From Sulfurimonas hydrogeniphila (GTDB lineage: Bacteria; Campylobacterota; Campylobacteria; Campylobacterales; Sulfurimonadaceae): a DNA stretch of 64,000 nt. The notes under the pieces are model-generated. The model worked only from the letters and a program-made list of their open reading frames with translations. It did not search any database and was not told the origin of the DNA. The stretch lies in contig NZ_CP035534.1 in assembly GCF_009068765.1 (NCBI RefSeq), forward strand, positions 2,278,012 through 2,342,011, read 5' to 3'. This document shows, one piece after another, positions 35,668-45,333 of this stretch; the stretch's first letter is position 1; every line of letters begins with the position of its first letter. Position numbers and translations under genes: made by a program.

Positions 35668-35886
35668 ATGAAAATTATATTTTTTATACTTTTGCCGTTA
35701 TTGGTGATTGCAGAGACCATATATGCCACAAAAGTTTCCAAGTCAAATATTGAAGCGATGCACAACCCAAAAATAAAATGCAGATGGGTGTGCGATAAAA
35801 AAATATACAAAGAGCAAAAAATATCCGAAGCAATCTCTTTTTACAAAAACTCCAAATATTATAAATTTACAAAAAAAGGCTTCTAA
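35668..35886 (+). CDS. small secreted hypothetical protein
   Basis: 72 residues. A hydrophobic N-terminus (MKIIFFILLPLLVIAETI) predicts export. The short mature part is very basic and carries two Cys four residues apart (CRWVC), which could form a disulfide or bind a metal. No family is recognised. No strong ribosome-binding site is visible, and it sits next to a repeat element; its reality as a gene rests on the signal-peptide pattern. It converges with the gene at 35895, eight bases away. Confidence 0.45.
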   Translation: MKIIFFILLPLLVIAETIYATKVSKSNIEAMHNPKIKCRWVCDKKIYKEQKISEAISFYKNSKYYKFTKKGF

Positions 35887-35894
35887 GTACCTAC

Positions 35895-36314
35895 TTAATA
35901 GTCTCTTGTAATCCTGTCCAGACAGTGCAACTCTTTTTTAAAAAATCTACTGACACTGTTTTGCATATTTTCAAGAATATCTTTTGTTGTTTCACCGTCC
36001 ACGGGATAGCTCAGTAAAAAAGAGTCCAGATACTTTGCAAAAAACTCATCAAACATCTTTTTGACAATCTCAGCTCCGTATTTGTCAGTGTAAGGAAGGA
36101 CAAAAAAATAATCCGCGCCGTCATTTGCTATCGAATCTGATGAACGCAGTATTTCCGTTAAAGAAGCATCCACCACACTCTGTTCAATCCCCGAAAAATC
36201 GCAATAGAGCAGAGTAAAACTCTCAGCACGGTTTTCATCCAGTCTGTCCGATATACCAATATTTAAATCCAGTAAATTTTTAAAATTGTCAAATGAGAAA
36301 TGTACGCCTGCCAT
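35895..36314 (-). CDS. degenerate GGDEF-like domain protein
   Basis: 139 residues, no annotated family certain. The central part follows the spacing of a GGDEF domain: FTLLYCDFSGIE (beta strand with the first metal-binding region), then LRSSDSIANDGADYFFVLPY, where DGADYF (residues 65-70) replaces GGDEF. The catalytic glutamate and the Gly pair are altered, so it cannot be an active diguanylate cyclase. It is truncated at the N-terminus compared with a normal 170-residue domain. It might bind a ligand or partner (inference). It follows dnaG on the same strand, 50 bases away. Confidence 0.55.
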   Translation of the reverse strand: MAGVHFSFDNFKNLLDLNIGISDRLDENRAESFTLLYCDFSGIEQSVVDASLTEILRSSDSIANDGADYFFVLPYTDKYGAEIVKKMFDEFFAKYLDSFLLSYPVDGETTKDILENMQNSVSRFFKKELHCLDRITRDY

Positions 36315-36364
36315 CTTGGGTTCCTTCTGTTTTCTTTAGTATAACAAAAAATCTTTAATCCGAC

Positions 36365-38026
36365 TCAATCATTCGGTGTGACCAGTTCCCCTCTTTTGAG
36401 TTTTGCAATTTTCCCCCGGAATTTCCGGATATAAAAAGCTTTCTCTTCAAAACTGATATTTGAAGCAATATTGACCTTTTTCAACTCTCTTTCATAGTAT
36501 CTTGTCAAAAAAGTAATCAGTTCCGCATTCAAAGCCTCTTCATCTTGAAGCGGTGTGATAGTCTCATCTACCCGAATAGCCATTATCTCGGGAGTATCTT
36601 GTTTTCCCTGCAGGACCAGTGAAAATTCATAAGAGTGAAACTGCAAAAAACTCGGGTCAATCACATCCAAAATCTGTTCAATATACTCAGGTTTGTCCAA
36701 AATAGTTTTAATCAAAGAGAGTTCCCACATATCTCTGTGAGAGTCTTTTCTAATATTATTAGTATCCATACTATTTGTATTAGAAACTTTAATTAAAGAA
36801 GGTTTAATAACAAAACCACCTAATTTTGCTGCCAAAATTGGTTTATAGGCTTCTTGCAAACTTGGAGACAAAGTTTTCAAATATCCAACACAATCTTCTC
36901 TACATGCTTCTCTTTCTTTTGGGTCTTTGAGATTATACAGAGAAAGAATTTCATCAAGGACAAACTCTATAAAAGCTTTTGCTTTGCGAAACATACTGCT
37001 CAACTCTTCAACGCGACCCTCTTTGACCATATCGGCAGGGTCAAGTCCTCCGTCAAACACCACAACACCGCCGTTAAAACCAGAAGCACTTAAAAGTTTT
37101 GAAGCCTTGAGGGCTGCTGCACGCCCTGCTTTATCTCCGTCATATGCCATGACAATACGAGGAGAACCTTTTCGAAGCAGCGGCAGATGTTCATGTGTCA
37201 ACGCCGTTCCCAGCGTTGCCACAGCATTGTCAAATCCGGCCTGATGCAGCATTATAACATCGAGATAACCCTCTGTGATAATGATTTCGCCTTTTTTATG
37301 CAGGCTTTGTTTTGCCAGATGATAGGCATACAAAAGACGTGATTTGTTAAAAAAGGCTGTCTCGGGAGAGTTGACATATTTTGCCTGATGTCCGGTTATG
37401 GTTCTGCCGCCAAAGCCGACAATACTGCCGTTGGCGGAGAAAATCGGAAAGGTTATTCGCTCTATAAAACGGGCATAGGTATGGTTGCGTTCCTGATTGT
37501 AACCGACAACACCCATATCTACTGCTTCTTTGATACTGAACTGCTGTGAGCGGATAAAGTTCAGCGTTGCATTCGAATCAGGTGCATAACCGATACCAAA
37601 TTTTTCTATACTGTTTTCATAAATGCCCCGCTCTTGAAGATACGAAAAGGCTGTTTGGTTTTTCGTTAAAAGTGATTGATACCACTCATTGAGCTTCTCC
37701 ATAACCTGTGAACGTGGTTTGTTATGTTTGTTATCGGTGTAAGCAAGTGTAAAGTTATAGGAATCCGCCAGTTTTTCCAAAGCTTCGGGATAGTTCAGCT
37801 TTTCATACTCCATCACAAACTTCACTGCATCCCCGCCGGCTCCACATCCAAAACAGTGAAAGATCTGTTTTTGCGGACTCACTACAAAAGAGGGGGATTT
37901 TTCCTCATGAAAAGGGCAAGGTGCTTTAAAATTACCTCCTGCTTTTTTCAGTTCTATATAGCTGCCGACAACATCAACAATATCAAGTCTGGCTTTGAGG
38001 GCTTCTATGGAATCTTGGGAAATCAT
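36365..38026 (-). CDS. dnaG: DNA primase DnaG
   Basis: 553 residues. Zinc-ribbon ligands Cys37, His40, Cys58 and Cys61 (CPFH ... CFGC). The TOPRIM/catalytic core has SRLLYAYHLAKQSLHKKGEI, then the catalytic Glu in IITEGYLDVIML and acidic MAYDGDKAGRAAALKA. The C-terminal helicase-binding region is divergent. It makes RNA primers at the fork. The ATG is well conserved in position (MISQDSIEALK). The convergent or downstream neighbours carry no related function. Confidence 0.95.
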   Translation of the reverse strand: MISQDSIEALKARLDIVDVVGSYIELKKAGGNFKAPCPFHEEKSPSFVVSPQKQIFHCFGCGAGGDAVKFVMEYEKLNYPEALEKLADSYNFTLAYTDNKHNKPRSQVMEKLNEWYQSLLTKNQTAFSYLQERGIYENSIEKFGIGYAPDSNATLNFIRSQQFSIKEAVDMGVVGYNQERNHTYARFIERITFPIFSANGSIVGFGGRTITGHQAKYVNSPETAFFNKSRLLYAYHLAKQSLHKKGEIIITEGYLDVIMLHQAGFDNAVATLGTALTHEHLPLLRKGSPRIVMAYDGDKAGRAAALKASKLLSASGFNGGVVVFDGGLDPADMVKEGRVEELSSMFRKAKAFIEFVLDEILSLYNLKDPKEREACREDCVGYLKTLSPSLQEAYKPILAAKLGGFVIKPSLIKVSNTNSMDTNNIRKDSHRDMWELSLIKTILDKPEYIEQILDVIDPSFLQFHSYEFSLVLQGKQDTPEIMAIRVDETITPLQDEEALNAELITFLTRYYERELKKVNIASNISFEEKAFYIRKFRGKIAKLKRGELVTPND

Positions 38027-38033
38027 AAAGAAA

Positions 38034-39080
38034 TTATACTATGATATTTTTAAGATTAAGCGTGAAAACTGTCCCCTTGCCGACTTCGCTTTGTACAGAA
38101 ACAGCAATATCTAATTCTTCACACAGTTTTTTAACGATATGCAGTCCTATGCCTATACCTCTCTCCTGCTCTTTGTAAAATCTCTCAAAGACACGCTTGG
38201 GATTTTGTATGCCTTTGCCTGTATCTTCAATGCTTAAAATATTATCGCTAAATCGGATAAAAACCTTTCCCTCTTTTTGATTGTATTTGGCAGCGTTTGA
38301 GATCAGATTATCTATGATTCTCGTAAAAGAATCTTTGTTTACATGTAACACAACAGCCGGAATTTCTGTATGAAAGCTGATATCTCTGTAATTACTTTCT
38401 ATAAGATTTATACGCTCTTTCAAAAATTCTTTTAACACAAGCTGCTCTTTTTGCGTTACATGTGAATGCAGATAAGCTCGCAAATTTGCCTGCAGATTCA
38501 AAATATTCTGCACAGCATTTTCTATTCTCTCAATTTTAGTATTTTCTCCCGTTTCACTTTTGAGCATGGAAACATTGAGGCGCAAGGTAGACAAAGGCGT
38601 ATTAAAATCATGTAAAATATCTTTTATAAACTCCTCGGTTACATGTAACGCCTTTCTTAACGGAGAGAGTGCATACAGAGCAAAGAAAAAAGACAATATT
38701 GCAATGATAAATACAACAATAAAAAAATTCCATAAAAGTTCTTTTTGCAGAGTGCGTACCTCCTGCATATACTTCTCTTTTGGAAGATAAATTTTCAGGG
38801 CATTTTTTGTAGAATTCGGAATGGAAAAATAAGCACTTAATTCGCTTTCATTTTTATACAGTCTGTAGAGTTCATACTCTTTTTTGGGGACAAAATCGTA
38901 TTGAAACTCTTTACACTGCAGAGAAAAACTGCAAAGTCTCATTTTTGAAAAAACAGTCTCATCAAGGCTTTGCAGCTCTTTTTGATAGTTGAGTAGAAAA
39001 AGAGCCCCTGCCAAGAGTGTCTGTGATAAGAAGAAGAGAAAAAAACTCTTCAGCAGGGACTCTTTTTCAACTTTTTTCAA
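38034..39080 (-). CDS. two-component sensor histidine kinase
   Basis: 348 residues from a TTG start (AGGA seven bases upstream) overlapping the response-regulator gene by 14 bases. Two membrane helices (about 11-30 and 112-134) flank a small periplasmic sensor of about 80 residues with two Cys (SLQC). HisKA contains ILHDFNTPLSTLRLNV with the phospho-His; the HATPase shows NLISNAAKYN, DTGKGI and GIGIGLHIVKK. The signal is unknown. The pair lies downstream of two envelope-protein genes and close to the RND efflux genes, so an envelope or metal signal is plausible (inference). Two TTACATGTAA sites lie inside. Confidence 0.88.
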   Translation of the reverse strand: MKKVEKESLLKSFFLFFLSQTLLAGALFLLNYQKELQSLDETVFSKMRLCSFSLQCKEFQYDFVPKKEYELYRLYKNESELSAYFSIPNSTKNALKIYLPKEKYMQEVRTLQKELLWNFFIVVFIIAILSFFFALYALSPLRKALHVTEEFIKDILHDFNTPLSTLRLNVSMLKSETGENTKIERIENAVQNILNLQANLRAYLHSHVTQKEQLVLKEFLKERINLIESNYRDISFHTEIPAVVLHVNKDSFTRIIDNLISNAAKYNQKEGKVFIRFSDNILSIEDTGKGIQNPKRVFERFYKEQERGIGIGLHIVKKLCEELDIAVSVQSEVGKGTVFTLNLKNIIV

Positions 39081-39708
39081 GCATATATCCTATTGCGCGA
39101 ATATTTTTTATATCCAGACCTGTGATATGTTTAAATTTATTGAGTGCAACCCGTAAAGCCGCATCTGATGGGCTGACAAGACAGTCCATCAGAACAGTTT
39201 TGTCCAAAACCTTGCCGATATTATGCATAAACAGATCACAAAGGCACTCTTGCACTTCTCCCAAAGAGACTATTTTGCCATCTTTATAGAGCTCTTTTTT
39301 TTCTGCTGAATATCTCAGATTTTTATAAACAATGTCTTTGTTTGTCTGAGACAATTTGGCATTGACACGGATAAGCAACTCTTCCGGGAAAAAAGGCTTT
39401 TTGAGATAATCATCCGCACCAATGGAAAACGCCTTGGATATAGAATTCAAATCTATTAAAGCACTGATAAAAACTGCCGGCGTAGTATCATCGGCATTTC
39501 GCAGGCTCTCCAAAAGTTCCAGTCCGTTCATATCCGGAACATTAATATCAAAAACATACAAATCATACCTGTTCTCATAAGAAGCGTCAATAGCATCATT
39601 TCCGTTGTGTACCGTATCGACACTGTATCCGGCCCCTTCCAAGAGCTCTGCCAAAGTCAGGGCGAGGGGTACATCATCTTCAAGTAAAAGTATATGTTTT
39701 TGCATCAT
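39067..39708 (-). CDS. OmpR-family response regulator
   Basis: 213 residues. Receiver: acidic pocket in ILLLEDDVPLA, phospho-acceptor Asp in YVFDINVPDMNG, Lys in DDYLKKPFFPEE. The C-terminal DNA-binding domain is a winged helix (VSLGEVQECLCDLFMHNIGK, SDAALRVALNKFKHITG, IRAIGYMLEK). It is the partner of the kinase encoded next in overlapping frames. Target genes probably include the upstream envelope genes (inference). Confidence 0.9.
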   Translation of the reverse strand: MMQKHILLLEDDVPLALTLAELLEGAGYSVDTVHNGNDAIDASYENRYDLYVFDINVPDMNGLELLESLRNADDTTPAVFISALIDLNSISKAFSIGADDYLKKPFFPEELLIRVNAKLSQTNKDIVYKNLRYSAEKKELYKDGKIVSLGEVQECLCDLFMHNIGKVLDKTVLMDCLVSPSDAALRVALNKFKHITGLDIKNIRAIGYMLEKS

Positions 39709-39714
39709 CTTTCT

Positions 39715-40530
39715 TTAAAAATAATAGCCCAGTTTTACGGAAGCGGCTTGGTCACTTGCACTGTCACTCAGTCCGTACGCATAAGAGAAGGTAGTGAACC
39801 AGTGCATGTTTATACTGTAGTATCCGTACGCCGAAACTGTTCTAATTTTTTCAACACCTGCATAAATACTGTCTGAAGTATTATATGCCCCGCTTAGGTA
39901 CAGTTTGTTTGTAACGTAATACCCTAAACCGCCACTAAATGCATTTGTGTTTTGATAGGCAACCGTTCCTGCTATATCATCATCATTAATCATCGTGTAA
40001 ATATAACCACCGAATATATTGACTTTTCCTAAAGCATAACTTGCATTCAGTGAAGCTGTATAGTCAGTGTTGTTGTTATTTAACGCTGTATCATATGTAG
40101 GCAGAAGAACGCCTGCTCCTACACGCAAAGAGAAAGATTTCAGTGGTTTAAACTGATACGATGCTCCTAAAAACGAGTCATTTAAACCATTTTCACTGTA
40201 GCCGTCTCCATTGGTAGTATAATAGGATGTAGACGCCTGAAGTGAAAAGTTTTTATAGTAATAGTCAATTTGAAGGGAACTGGAATAGGTATCTGTCTGA
40301 TTTAAAGAGGCATAATTGGATCCGGCATAATTTGCACCGATTATAATATCAAAATGATGGGAGGAGACAAGGCTTTTTTTAGTACACCCGTTTATATCAA
40401 CCAAATCGGTCAAAGGGGTATTGGGACATTTGTCTCTACTGTCATCCACACCGTCCATATCTGAATCAGAGTAGGCAAAAAGGCTGACAGAGAACATGCC
40501 CAGCATCATTAATATAAACATTTTTTTCAT
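39715..40530 (-). CDS. outer-membrane beta-barrel protein with one calcium-type (TSP3-like) repeat
   Basis: 271 residues from the ATG at 40530 (AAGGAG upstream). A signal peptide ends near residue 20 (SVSLFA). A short Asp-rich segment DSDMDGVDDSRDKCPNTPL is typical of thrombospondin type 3 repeats and includes two Cys. The rest is a chain of amphipathic beta strands with aromatic ends, finishing KLGYYF with a C-terminal aromatic residue, as in outer-membrane barrels. Function unknown. It lies between a Gln/Met-rich secreted protein and the two-component pair on one transcript. Confidence 0.72.
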   Translation of the reverse strand: MKKMFILMMLGMFSVSLFAYSDSDMDGVDDSRDKCPNTPLTDLVDINGCTKKSLVSSHHFDIIIGANYAGSNYASLNQTDTYSSSLQIDYYYKNFSLQASTSYYTTNGDGYSENGLNDSFLGASYQFKPLKSFSLRVGAGVLLPTYDTALNNNNTDYTASLNASYALGKVNIFGGYIYTMINDDDIAGTVAYQNTNAFSGGLGYYVTNKLYLSGAYNTSDSIYAGVEKIRTVSAYGYYSINMHWFTTFSYAYGLSDSASDQAASVKLGYYF

Positions 40531-40592
40531 AAATATCTCCTTATTAATCAATCACCTCGTTAAGCTCTGGAGATGATTGATTGTTTAATTTT

Positions 40593-41114
40593 TTATCTGC
40601 GTCGCATCATTCCAGCATTCATGCTTGGAATATTAGTGGTACTTGTTATTCCACTCGTTTCAACAGTTTGCATATACTGACTGCCAGCCTGCTGCTGTAT
40701 CATATTTTGTACCTGGCTCATATTTTCATTTGTCTGCAGTTGCATCTCCTGCACATGATCCTGAGCTCTTGTTTGTGTCATATCTCTTGCCATGCTTGCA
40801 GTTTCTGTACCAGCTTCTGCCTGCATTTTACTCTGCATTTCTTGTATTGCAGCCATTCTCTCTTCCTGATTCATCTGCATCAGTCTTTGTTTAAACTCAT
40901 TCATCAATTCCACTCTATCTTGTTCCGGTGCACTTTGAATAGCTTCTATCTGTGCATCAATATTCACCGTAGTATCTGTCGTAGTATCTGTTGAAACAGT
41001 TTCTTCTGTTGGAGCAGTGCTCACTGTTGTGTCTGTAGTGACAACATCCTCTGCCGAAGCTATGCTTAAAAGACCAAGCAAAGCAACTGATAATGTAATG
41101 TTAACTAATTTCAT
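40593..41114 (-). CDS. secreted Gln/Met/Thr-rich periplasmic protein
   Basis: 173 residues from the ATG at 41114 with AAGGA upstream. A signal peptide (ALLGLLSIASAE) is followed by a Thr-rich linker and then a helical Gln/Met/Glu-rich region (EFKQRLMQMNQEERMAAIQ and EMQSKMQAEAG). The tail is NAGMMRRR. The Met/Gln helices recall small periplasmic metal- or misfolding-related proteins (Spy/CpxP style) but no family is certain. It heads the four-gene set ending in the two-component kinase. Confidence 0.6.
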   Translation of the reverse strand: MKLVNITLSVALLGLLSIASAEDVVTTDTTVSTAPTEETVSTDTTTDTTVNIDAQIEAIQSAPEQDRVELMNEFKQRLMQMNQEERMAAIQEMQSKMQAEAGTETASMARDMTQTRAQDHVQEMQLQTNENMSQVQNMIQQQAGSQYMQTVETSGITSTTNIPSMNAGMMRRR

Positions 41115-41218
41115 CTGAAATCCTTTGTGTTTAATTTTCAAACCCGGGAATTCTTTGATTCCCTTGTTTTGATGTTGGTATTATCACACAACAGAGTTAG
41201 CAAAGTGTTAGCACTTCA

Positions 41219-44200
41219 CTAATTTTTCTTTTTATCATAAAAAAGCAGATATGTTGATGGCAATATCAGTAAAGTAAGCAGTGTCGAGCTTATAATCCCT
41301 CCTGTTATAACCACCGCCAAAGGGTACTGTATCTCACTTCCTACACCTGTCGCATAAAGAAGCGGCAGAATTCCGAAAAGTGTTGTAAAAGCTGTCATCA
41401 GTACCGGTCGCAGACGCAGCAGTGTTGCATCTTTTAAAAGTATCTTCAAATCCACATCAGGATATTTGGTTCGCAGTTCATCTATAAAACTCACCAATAC
41501 AATACCGTTGAGTATCGCGATGGCAAAAATAGCCAAAAAGCCCACTATCGCCGAAACAGACAAATATATACCGCCGACAAGCAGAGCAATGATACCGCCG
41601 ATAAACCCAAAAGGAACATTCAGCAAAATAATCATCGACTTTTTCAGAGAATTAAATGCCGTATAAAGCAGTAAAATAACCAAAAGAAGTGTTACGGGAA
41701 TAATAATAATCAGCTTTTGTGTCGCTTCTTTCATATTTTTAAAGTCACCCGCCCAGCCTATATAGTATCCTGCGGGCATTTTCACTTTTTCTTTTATCAA
41801 CGCATCCGCTTCTTTTACAAAAGAGGCGGTATCTCGTCCTTCTACATCCATTGAGACGACCATATAACGGCTCAGGTTCTCTCTTTTGATAAAAGAGGCG
41901 CCTTGGACTATTTCAATGGCACAGACATCTTTGAGCCTGACAATATTTCCGTTTTGTGAACGGAGTGTTACATTTTTTATAGATGCAATATCTTCTTTTG
42001 CGCCTTTTATCTTGGCAACAATGGCAAATCTTTTAATCCCCTCTATTTTCTGGATGACACCCTCTTCTCCTATACCGTTACGAATAACCTGCATCACATC
42101 TTCTACACTTATACCGTACCGTGCAAGAGCGAGATAGTCCGGAGTTATTTTAATCTGTGCCTGACCAAGCTGTGATTCTACTTCCATTCGCTCCAGTCCG
42201 TCCACGCCTTTAATGGTGTTTTGAATATCTTTGGCAATTCTGTCAAGCTCTTTTTGATTCTCTCCGTAAATTTTAATAGCCAGTTCTGCTTTTACGCCTT
42301 CAAGTAATTCTTCTATACGCATTGCAATAGGCTGCGTAGGAATAAACTGTACAAAAGCAAAATGATGTTCCAAATCTTCACTCATCTTTTTCGTCAAAGC
42401 AGGCAAATTTTCAATATTGGGTTTGAGCGTCAAAAGCACTTCCATGTAGTTTGCCTGCGCCGTTTCTCCTTTTTCGCTTCGTCCTATCATTGTCAGCACA
42501 GACTCTACATCTTTAGGGTAATGTTTTCGTATATACTTTTCTATATCTTCAGAAACTTCTATGGACTGGGTAAGCGCTGTTCCCGGAATTGCAATAACCC
42601 TGTACATAATAGACTCTTCATTGAGTGTTGGCAAAAATTCCCGTCCCTGCTGAGAAAGCATATAGGCAAGAACAATAAACACAACAGTGACAATTGCCAA
42701 AATCTTTTTTGCATTTTCCAGTGCAAACAGCAGTACAGGCGTATAGACTTTTTTAATAGCTCTCATCACGATATTTTCAGGAGAGTTTGTCGGTTTTAAA
42801 AGCATCAAAATAAGTACCGGAACCAGTACAAGTGCTACAAGCAGCGAGCCGAGCATGACAAACACAATATTGAGTGCCATCGGCGTATAGAGTTTTCCGG
42901 CTAAACCGTCAAGTGAGAGCAGAGGAATAAAGACCGCCGCAATGATTAAAACAGCAAAAGTCACAGGGGTTGCCACCTCTTTTGCCGCCTCGGTGACTAC
43001 TTGCAATTTGGGCTCATAAGGATTGTCATGCAGTTTTCTAAAACTGTTCTCTACAATTACAATGGTTCCGTCAACTATCATACCTACCGCAATTGCCAGA
43101 CCGCTCAAACTCATAAGATTGGCTGAAAGATTGTAATAATCCATCAGCAAAAACGCACTCAACAAAGACAGGGGCAAAGAGAGTATAACAATAAAAGCGC
43201 TGCGCAGTTCAAACAGAAATAAAAACAGTACAATGGCAACTAAAACTACACCACTTAAAAGTGCCGAGGTCATTGTATTTACCGCTTTGTGTGTAATGTC
43301 TGTTCTGTCATACAGAGTAGTAATTTTCACACCCTCCGGCAGAGTACTGTTGACTGTCTTGATCTTTTCTTTTAAACGTTCGACGACCTTTGCCGCATTG
43401 GTAGCTGTCCGTTGCAGCACCATTCCCATAACAGCTTCATTCCCGTCTATCGTCACGGCTCCAAATCTTGGGCTCACACCCGGCATTACACTGGCAACAT
43501 CACCAATGGTAATAGCCTGCCCCTGACTGGGTTTTATGACACTGTTTCTTATATCATCAAGCGTTTTATACAAACCTGCTCCGCGAATCAGATACTGTTC
43601 CCGGTTAAACTCCAAATACTGTCCGCCTGCTGCCTGATTTGATTTTTGCAGTGCCTCAATGATATCGCCATAGGTAATCCCAAAGTCCTGCAGTTTTTTT
43701 GTATCTATTAAAACATTATACTGTTTCTCATAACCGCCCCAGCCGATGACTTCTTCGACACCGCTGACACTTTTAAAAAGAGGGGTAACAATGTACTTTT
43801 GCATCTCTTTGAGTTCCTGCAGGGAGTATTTTCCTGTTGTATCTTCTACCTGATACCAGAAAACCTGTCCCAAACCGGTTGTATTTGGTCCCAAAACAGG
43901 TTTTCCCCAGCCTTTTGGAATATCCACACTTGCAAGTCGTTCTGAAACGAGTTGGCGTAAAAAATATATGTCCATATCGTCTTCAAAAAAGACAGAAACA
44001 TAAGAGAGTCCAAAAATGGAGTTTGACATAATAAGTTTCACCCCTGCCATCCCCGAGACAACTGATTCTATAGGGTAGGTGATGAGCTTTTCTATGTCTT
44101 CGGCAGAATTTCCCGGACTCTCTGTATAAATGACAACCTGTTTCGGCGTAATATCAGGAAAGGCATCAATGGGAATATCCCGGTATGCCCTGTAACCAAA

Positions 44201-44275
44201 AGCAATAATTCCGAGAAAAAAGACAAGCACTAAAATTTTGTATTTGAGCGAAAGCTCTATAAGTTTATCTAACAT
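41219..44275 (-). CDS. heavy-metal efflux RND pump, inner-membrane subunit (CusA/CzcA family)
   Basis: 1018 residues, the usual size. It begins LDKLIELSLKYKILVLVFF, with the early pore helix IPIDAFPDITPKQVVIYTES typical of heavy-metal efflux RND proteins, and has 12 membrane helices, two large periplasmic loops and conserved acidic residues in TM4 (GLAIAVGMIVDGTIVIVENS). It uses the proton gradient to expel cations such as Cu+, Ag+, Zn2+ or Co2+; which metal is not decided. It is the last gene of the OMF-MFP-RND set (46510-41219). Confidence 0.93.
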   Translation of the reverse strand: MLDKLIELSLKYKILVLVFFLGIIAFGYRAYRDIPIDAFPDITPKQVVIYTESPGNSAEDIEKLITYPIESVVSGMAGVKLIMSNSIFGLSYVSVFFEDDMDIYFLRQLVSERLASVDIPKGWGKPVLGPNTTGLGQVFWYQVEDTTGKYSLQELKEMQKYIVTPLFKSVSGVEEVIGWGGYEKQYNVLIDTKKLQDFGITYGDIIEALQKSNQAAGGQYLEFNREQYLIRGAGLYKTLDDIRNSVIKPSQGQAITIGDVASVMPGVSPRFGAVTIDGNEAVMGMVLQRTATNAAKVVERLKEKIKTVNSTLPEGVKITTLYDRTDITHKAVNTMTSALLSGVVLVAIVLFLFLFELRSAFIVILSLPLSLLSAFLLMDYYNLSANLMSLSGLAIAVGMIVDGTIVIVENSFRKLHDNPYEPKLQVVTEAAKEVATPVTFAVLIIAAVFIPLLSLDGLAGKLYTPMALNIVFVMLGSLLVALVLVPVLILMLLKPTNSPENIVMRAIKKVYTPVLLFALENAKKILAIVTVVFIVLAYMLSQQGREFLPTLNEESIMYRVIAIPGTALTQSIEVSEDIEKYIRKHYPKDVESVLTMIGRSEKGETAQANYMEVLLTLKPNIENLPALTKKMSEDLEHHFAFVQFIPTQPIAMRIEELLEGVKAELAIKIYGENQKELDRIAKDIQNTIKGVDGLERMEVESQLGQAQIKITPDYLALARYGISVEDVMQVIRNGIGEEGVIQKIEGIKRFAIVAKIKGAKEDIASIKNVTLRSQNGNIVRLKDVCAIEIVQGASFIKRENLSRYMVVSMDVEGRDTASFVKEADALIKEKVKMPAGYYIGWAGDFKNMKEATQKLIIIIPVTLLLVILLLYTAFNSLKKSMIILLNVPFGFIGGIIALLVGGIYLSVSAIVGFLAIFAIAILNGIVLVSFIDELRTKYPDVDLKILLKDATLLRLRPVLMTAFTTLFGILPLLYATGVGSEIQYPLAVVITGGIISSTLLTLLILPSTYLLFYDKKKN

Positions 44276-44283
44276 ACCAGCCC

Positions 44284-45333
44284 CTAATCCCCATCGCCAA
44301 GAGATGATTTGAGCAATGCCGATTTCACATAATAACTCTCACCGCTCACATAGGTTTCTCCCAACTCCAAACCTTTTACCCCGACATATTCATCATCTTC
44401 TGCAACTATTGCCACAACCTGCGGCACATATTCCGGAGACTCTTCCTTGCTGGGAACAAAAACCACCCATTCGTTGTTAAAAAAAGAAAGTGCCGATTTT
44501 TTCACAGCAACATAGCTTTTTGCATCAGCAAAATATATTGTTGCCTTTACATAGACATCAATAAAAAGATCATCCACTTTTTGATCCACACTTGAAAGAA
44601 CCACGACTCTTTGTGTTGTTTCATCCACCTTGGGCATTATTTGCGTGGCATGTGTAATAATCTCTTCTCCTGCATAGTCAACCACTACTGTATCCCCAAT
44701 ACGCGCTTTTGTCGCATATTCAAGAGGCAGATAGGATTTCACATAATAGGCTTGATTCTTTACTATTGAAACAATCGGTTCATTTGGGGATACAGAAGAG
44801 TGCAATGGTTTTAAAAGAGCTGAAACACGTCCGCAGCTGTGTGCATATAAAATAAAGTCAGCGGTTGCTTTTTTGAGATTTTTCACATCTATATTCAATG
44901 TTTCAAGTTGCGACTGCAAGGCTGTAAGATTGGCCGCAATTTCACTTGTCTTAATCGCTTCAGAGTTAAGACTCTGCATTGACGTCATTCCCTTTTTGTA
45001 AAGTTTTTCAACAGCTTCATAATTTTTTTGTGCTGACTTATACTGTTTCTTCAGTGCAATATAATCTGCGCTCATTTTTGAAACTTTAATAGACTTGATA
45101 AGAGCAATTTTATCCCCTTCACTTACATCCTGTGCGGGTTTGACAAAATATTTTTCCAAATGTCCGCCCACTAACGAGGTGATAGACTGCTGCGCGTTTG
45201 AAAGCTGTATGATCTTGGCATTGAGTGCTACCGATTTTTTAAAACTGTGCATTTGTGTCTTTGCCAGTGGAACTTCAGCAGCCAGTACAACAGCCCCGAT
45301 TCCCAGCAACAGTGATAGTAATAACTTATTCAT
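44284..45333 (-). CDS. periplasmic adaptor (membrane-fusion protein) of metal efflux RND
   Basis: 349 residues. A signal peptide (residues about 1-20) is followed by a barrel-sandwich hybrid, a helical hairpin (LKKQYKSAQKNYEAVEKLYK, with QLETLNIDVKNLKKA) and beta-barrel domains. The family couples the RND pump to the outer-membrane channel. Eight bases separate it from the RND gene. A CusB-type Met motif at the N-terminus is not clear, so the cation is not fixed. Confidence 0.85.
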   Translation of the reverse strand: MNKLLLSLLLGIGAVVLAAEVPLAKTQMHSFKKSVALNAKIIQLSNAQQSITSLVGGHLEKYFVKPAQDVSEGDKIALIKSIKVSKMSADYIALKKQYKSAQKNYEAVEKLYKKGMTSMQSLNSEAIKTSEIAANLTALQSQLETLNIDVKNLKKATADFILYAHSCGRVSALLKPLHSSVSPNEPIVSIVKNQAYYVKSYLPLEYATKARIGDTVVVDYAGEEIITHATQIMPKVDETTQRVVVLSSVDQKVDDLFIDVYVKATIYFADAKSYVAVKKSALSFFNNEWVVFVPSKEESPEYVPQVVAIVAEDDEYVGVKGLELGETYVSGESYYVKSALLKSSLGDGD

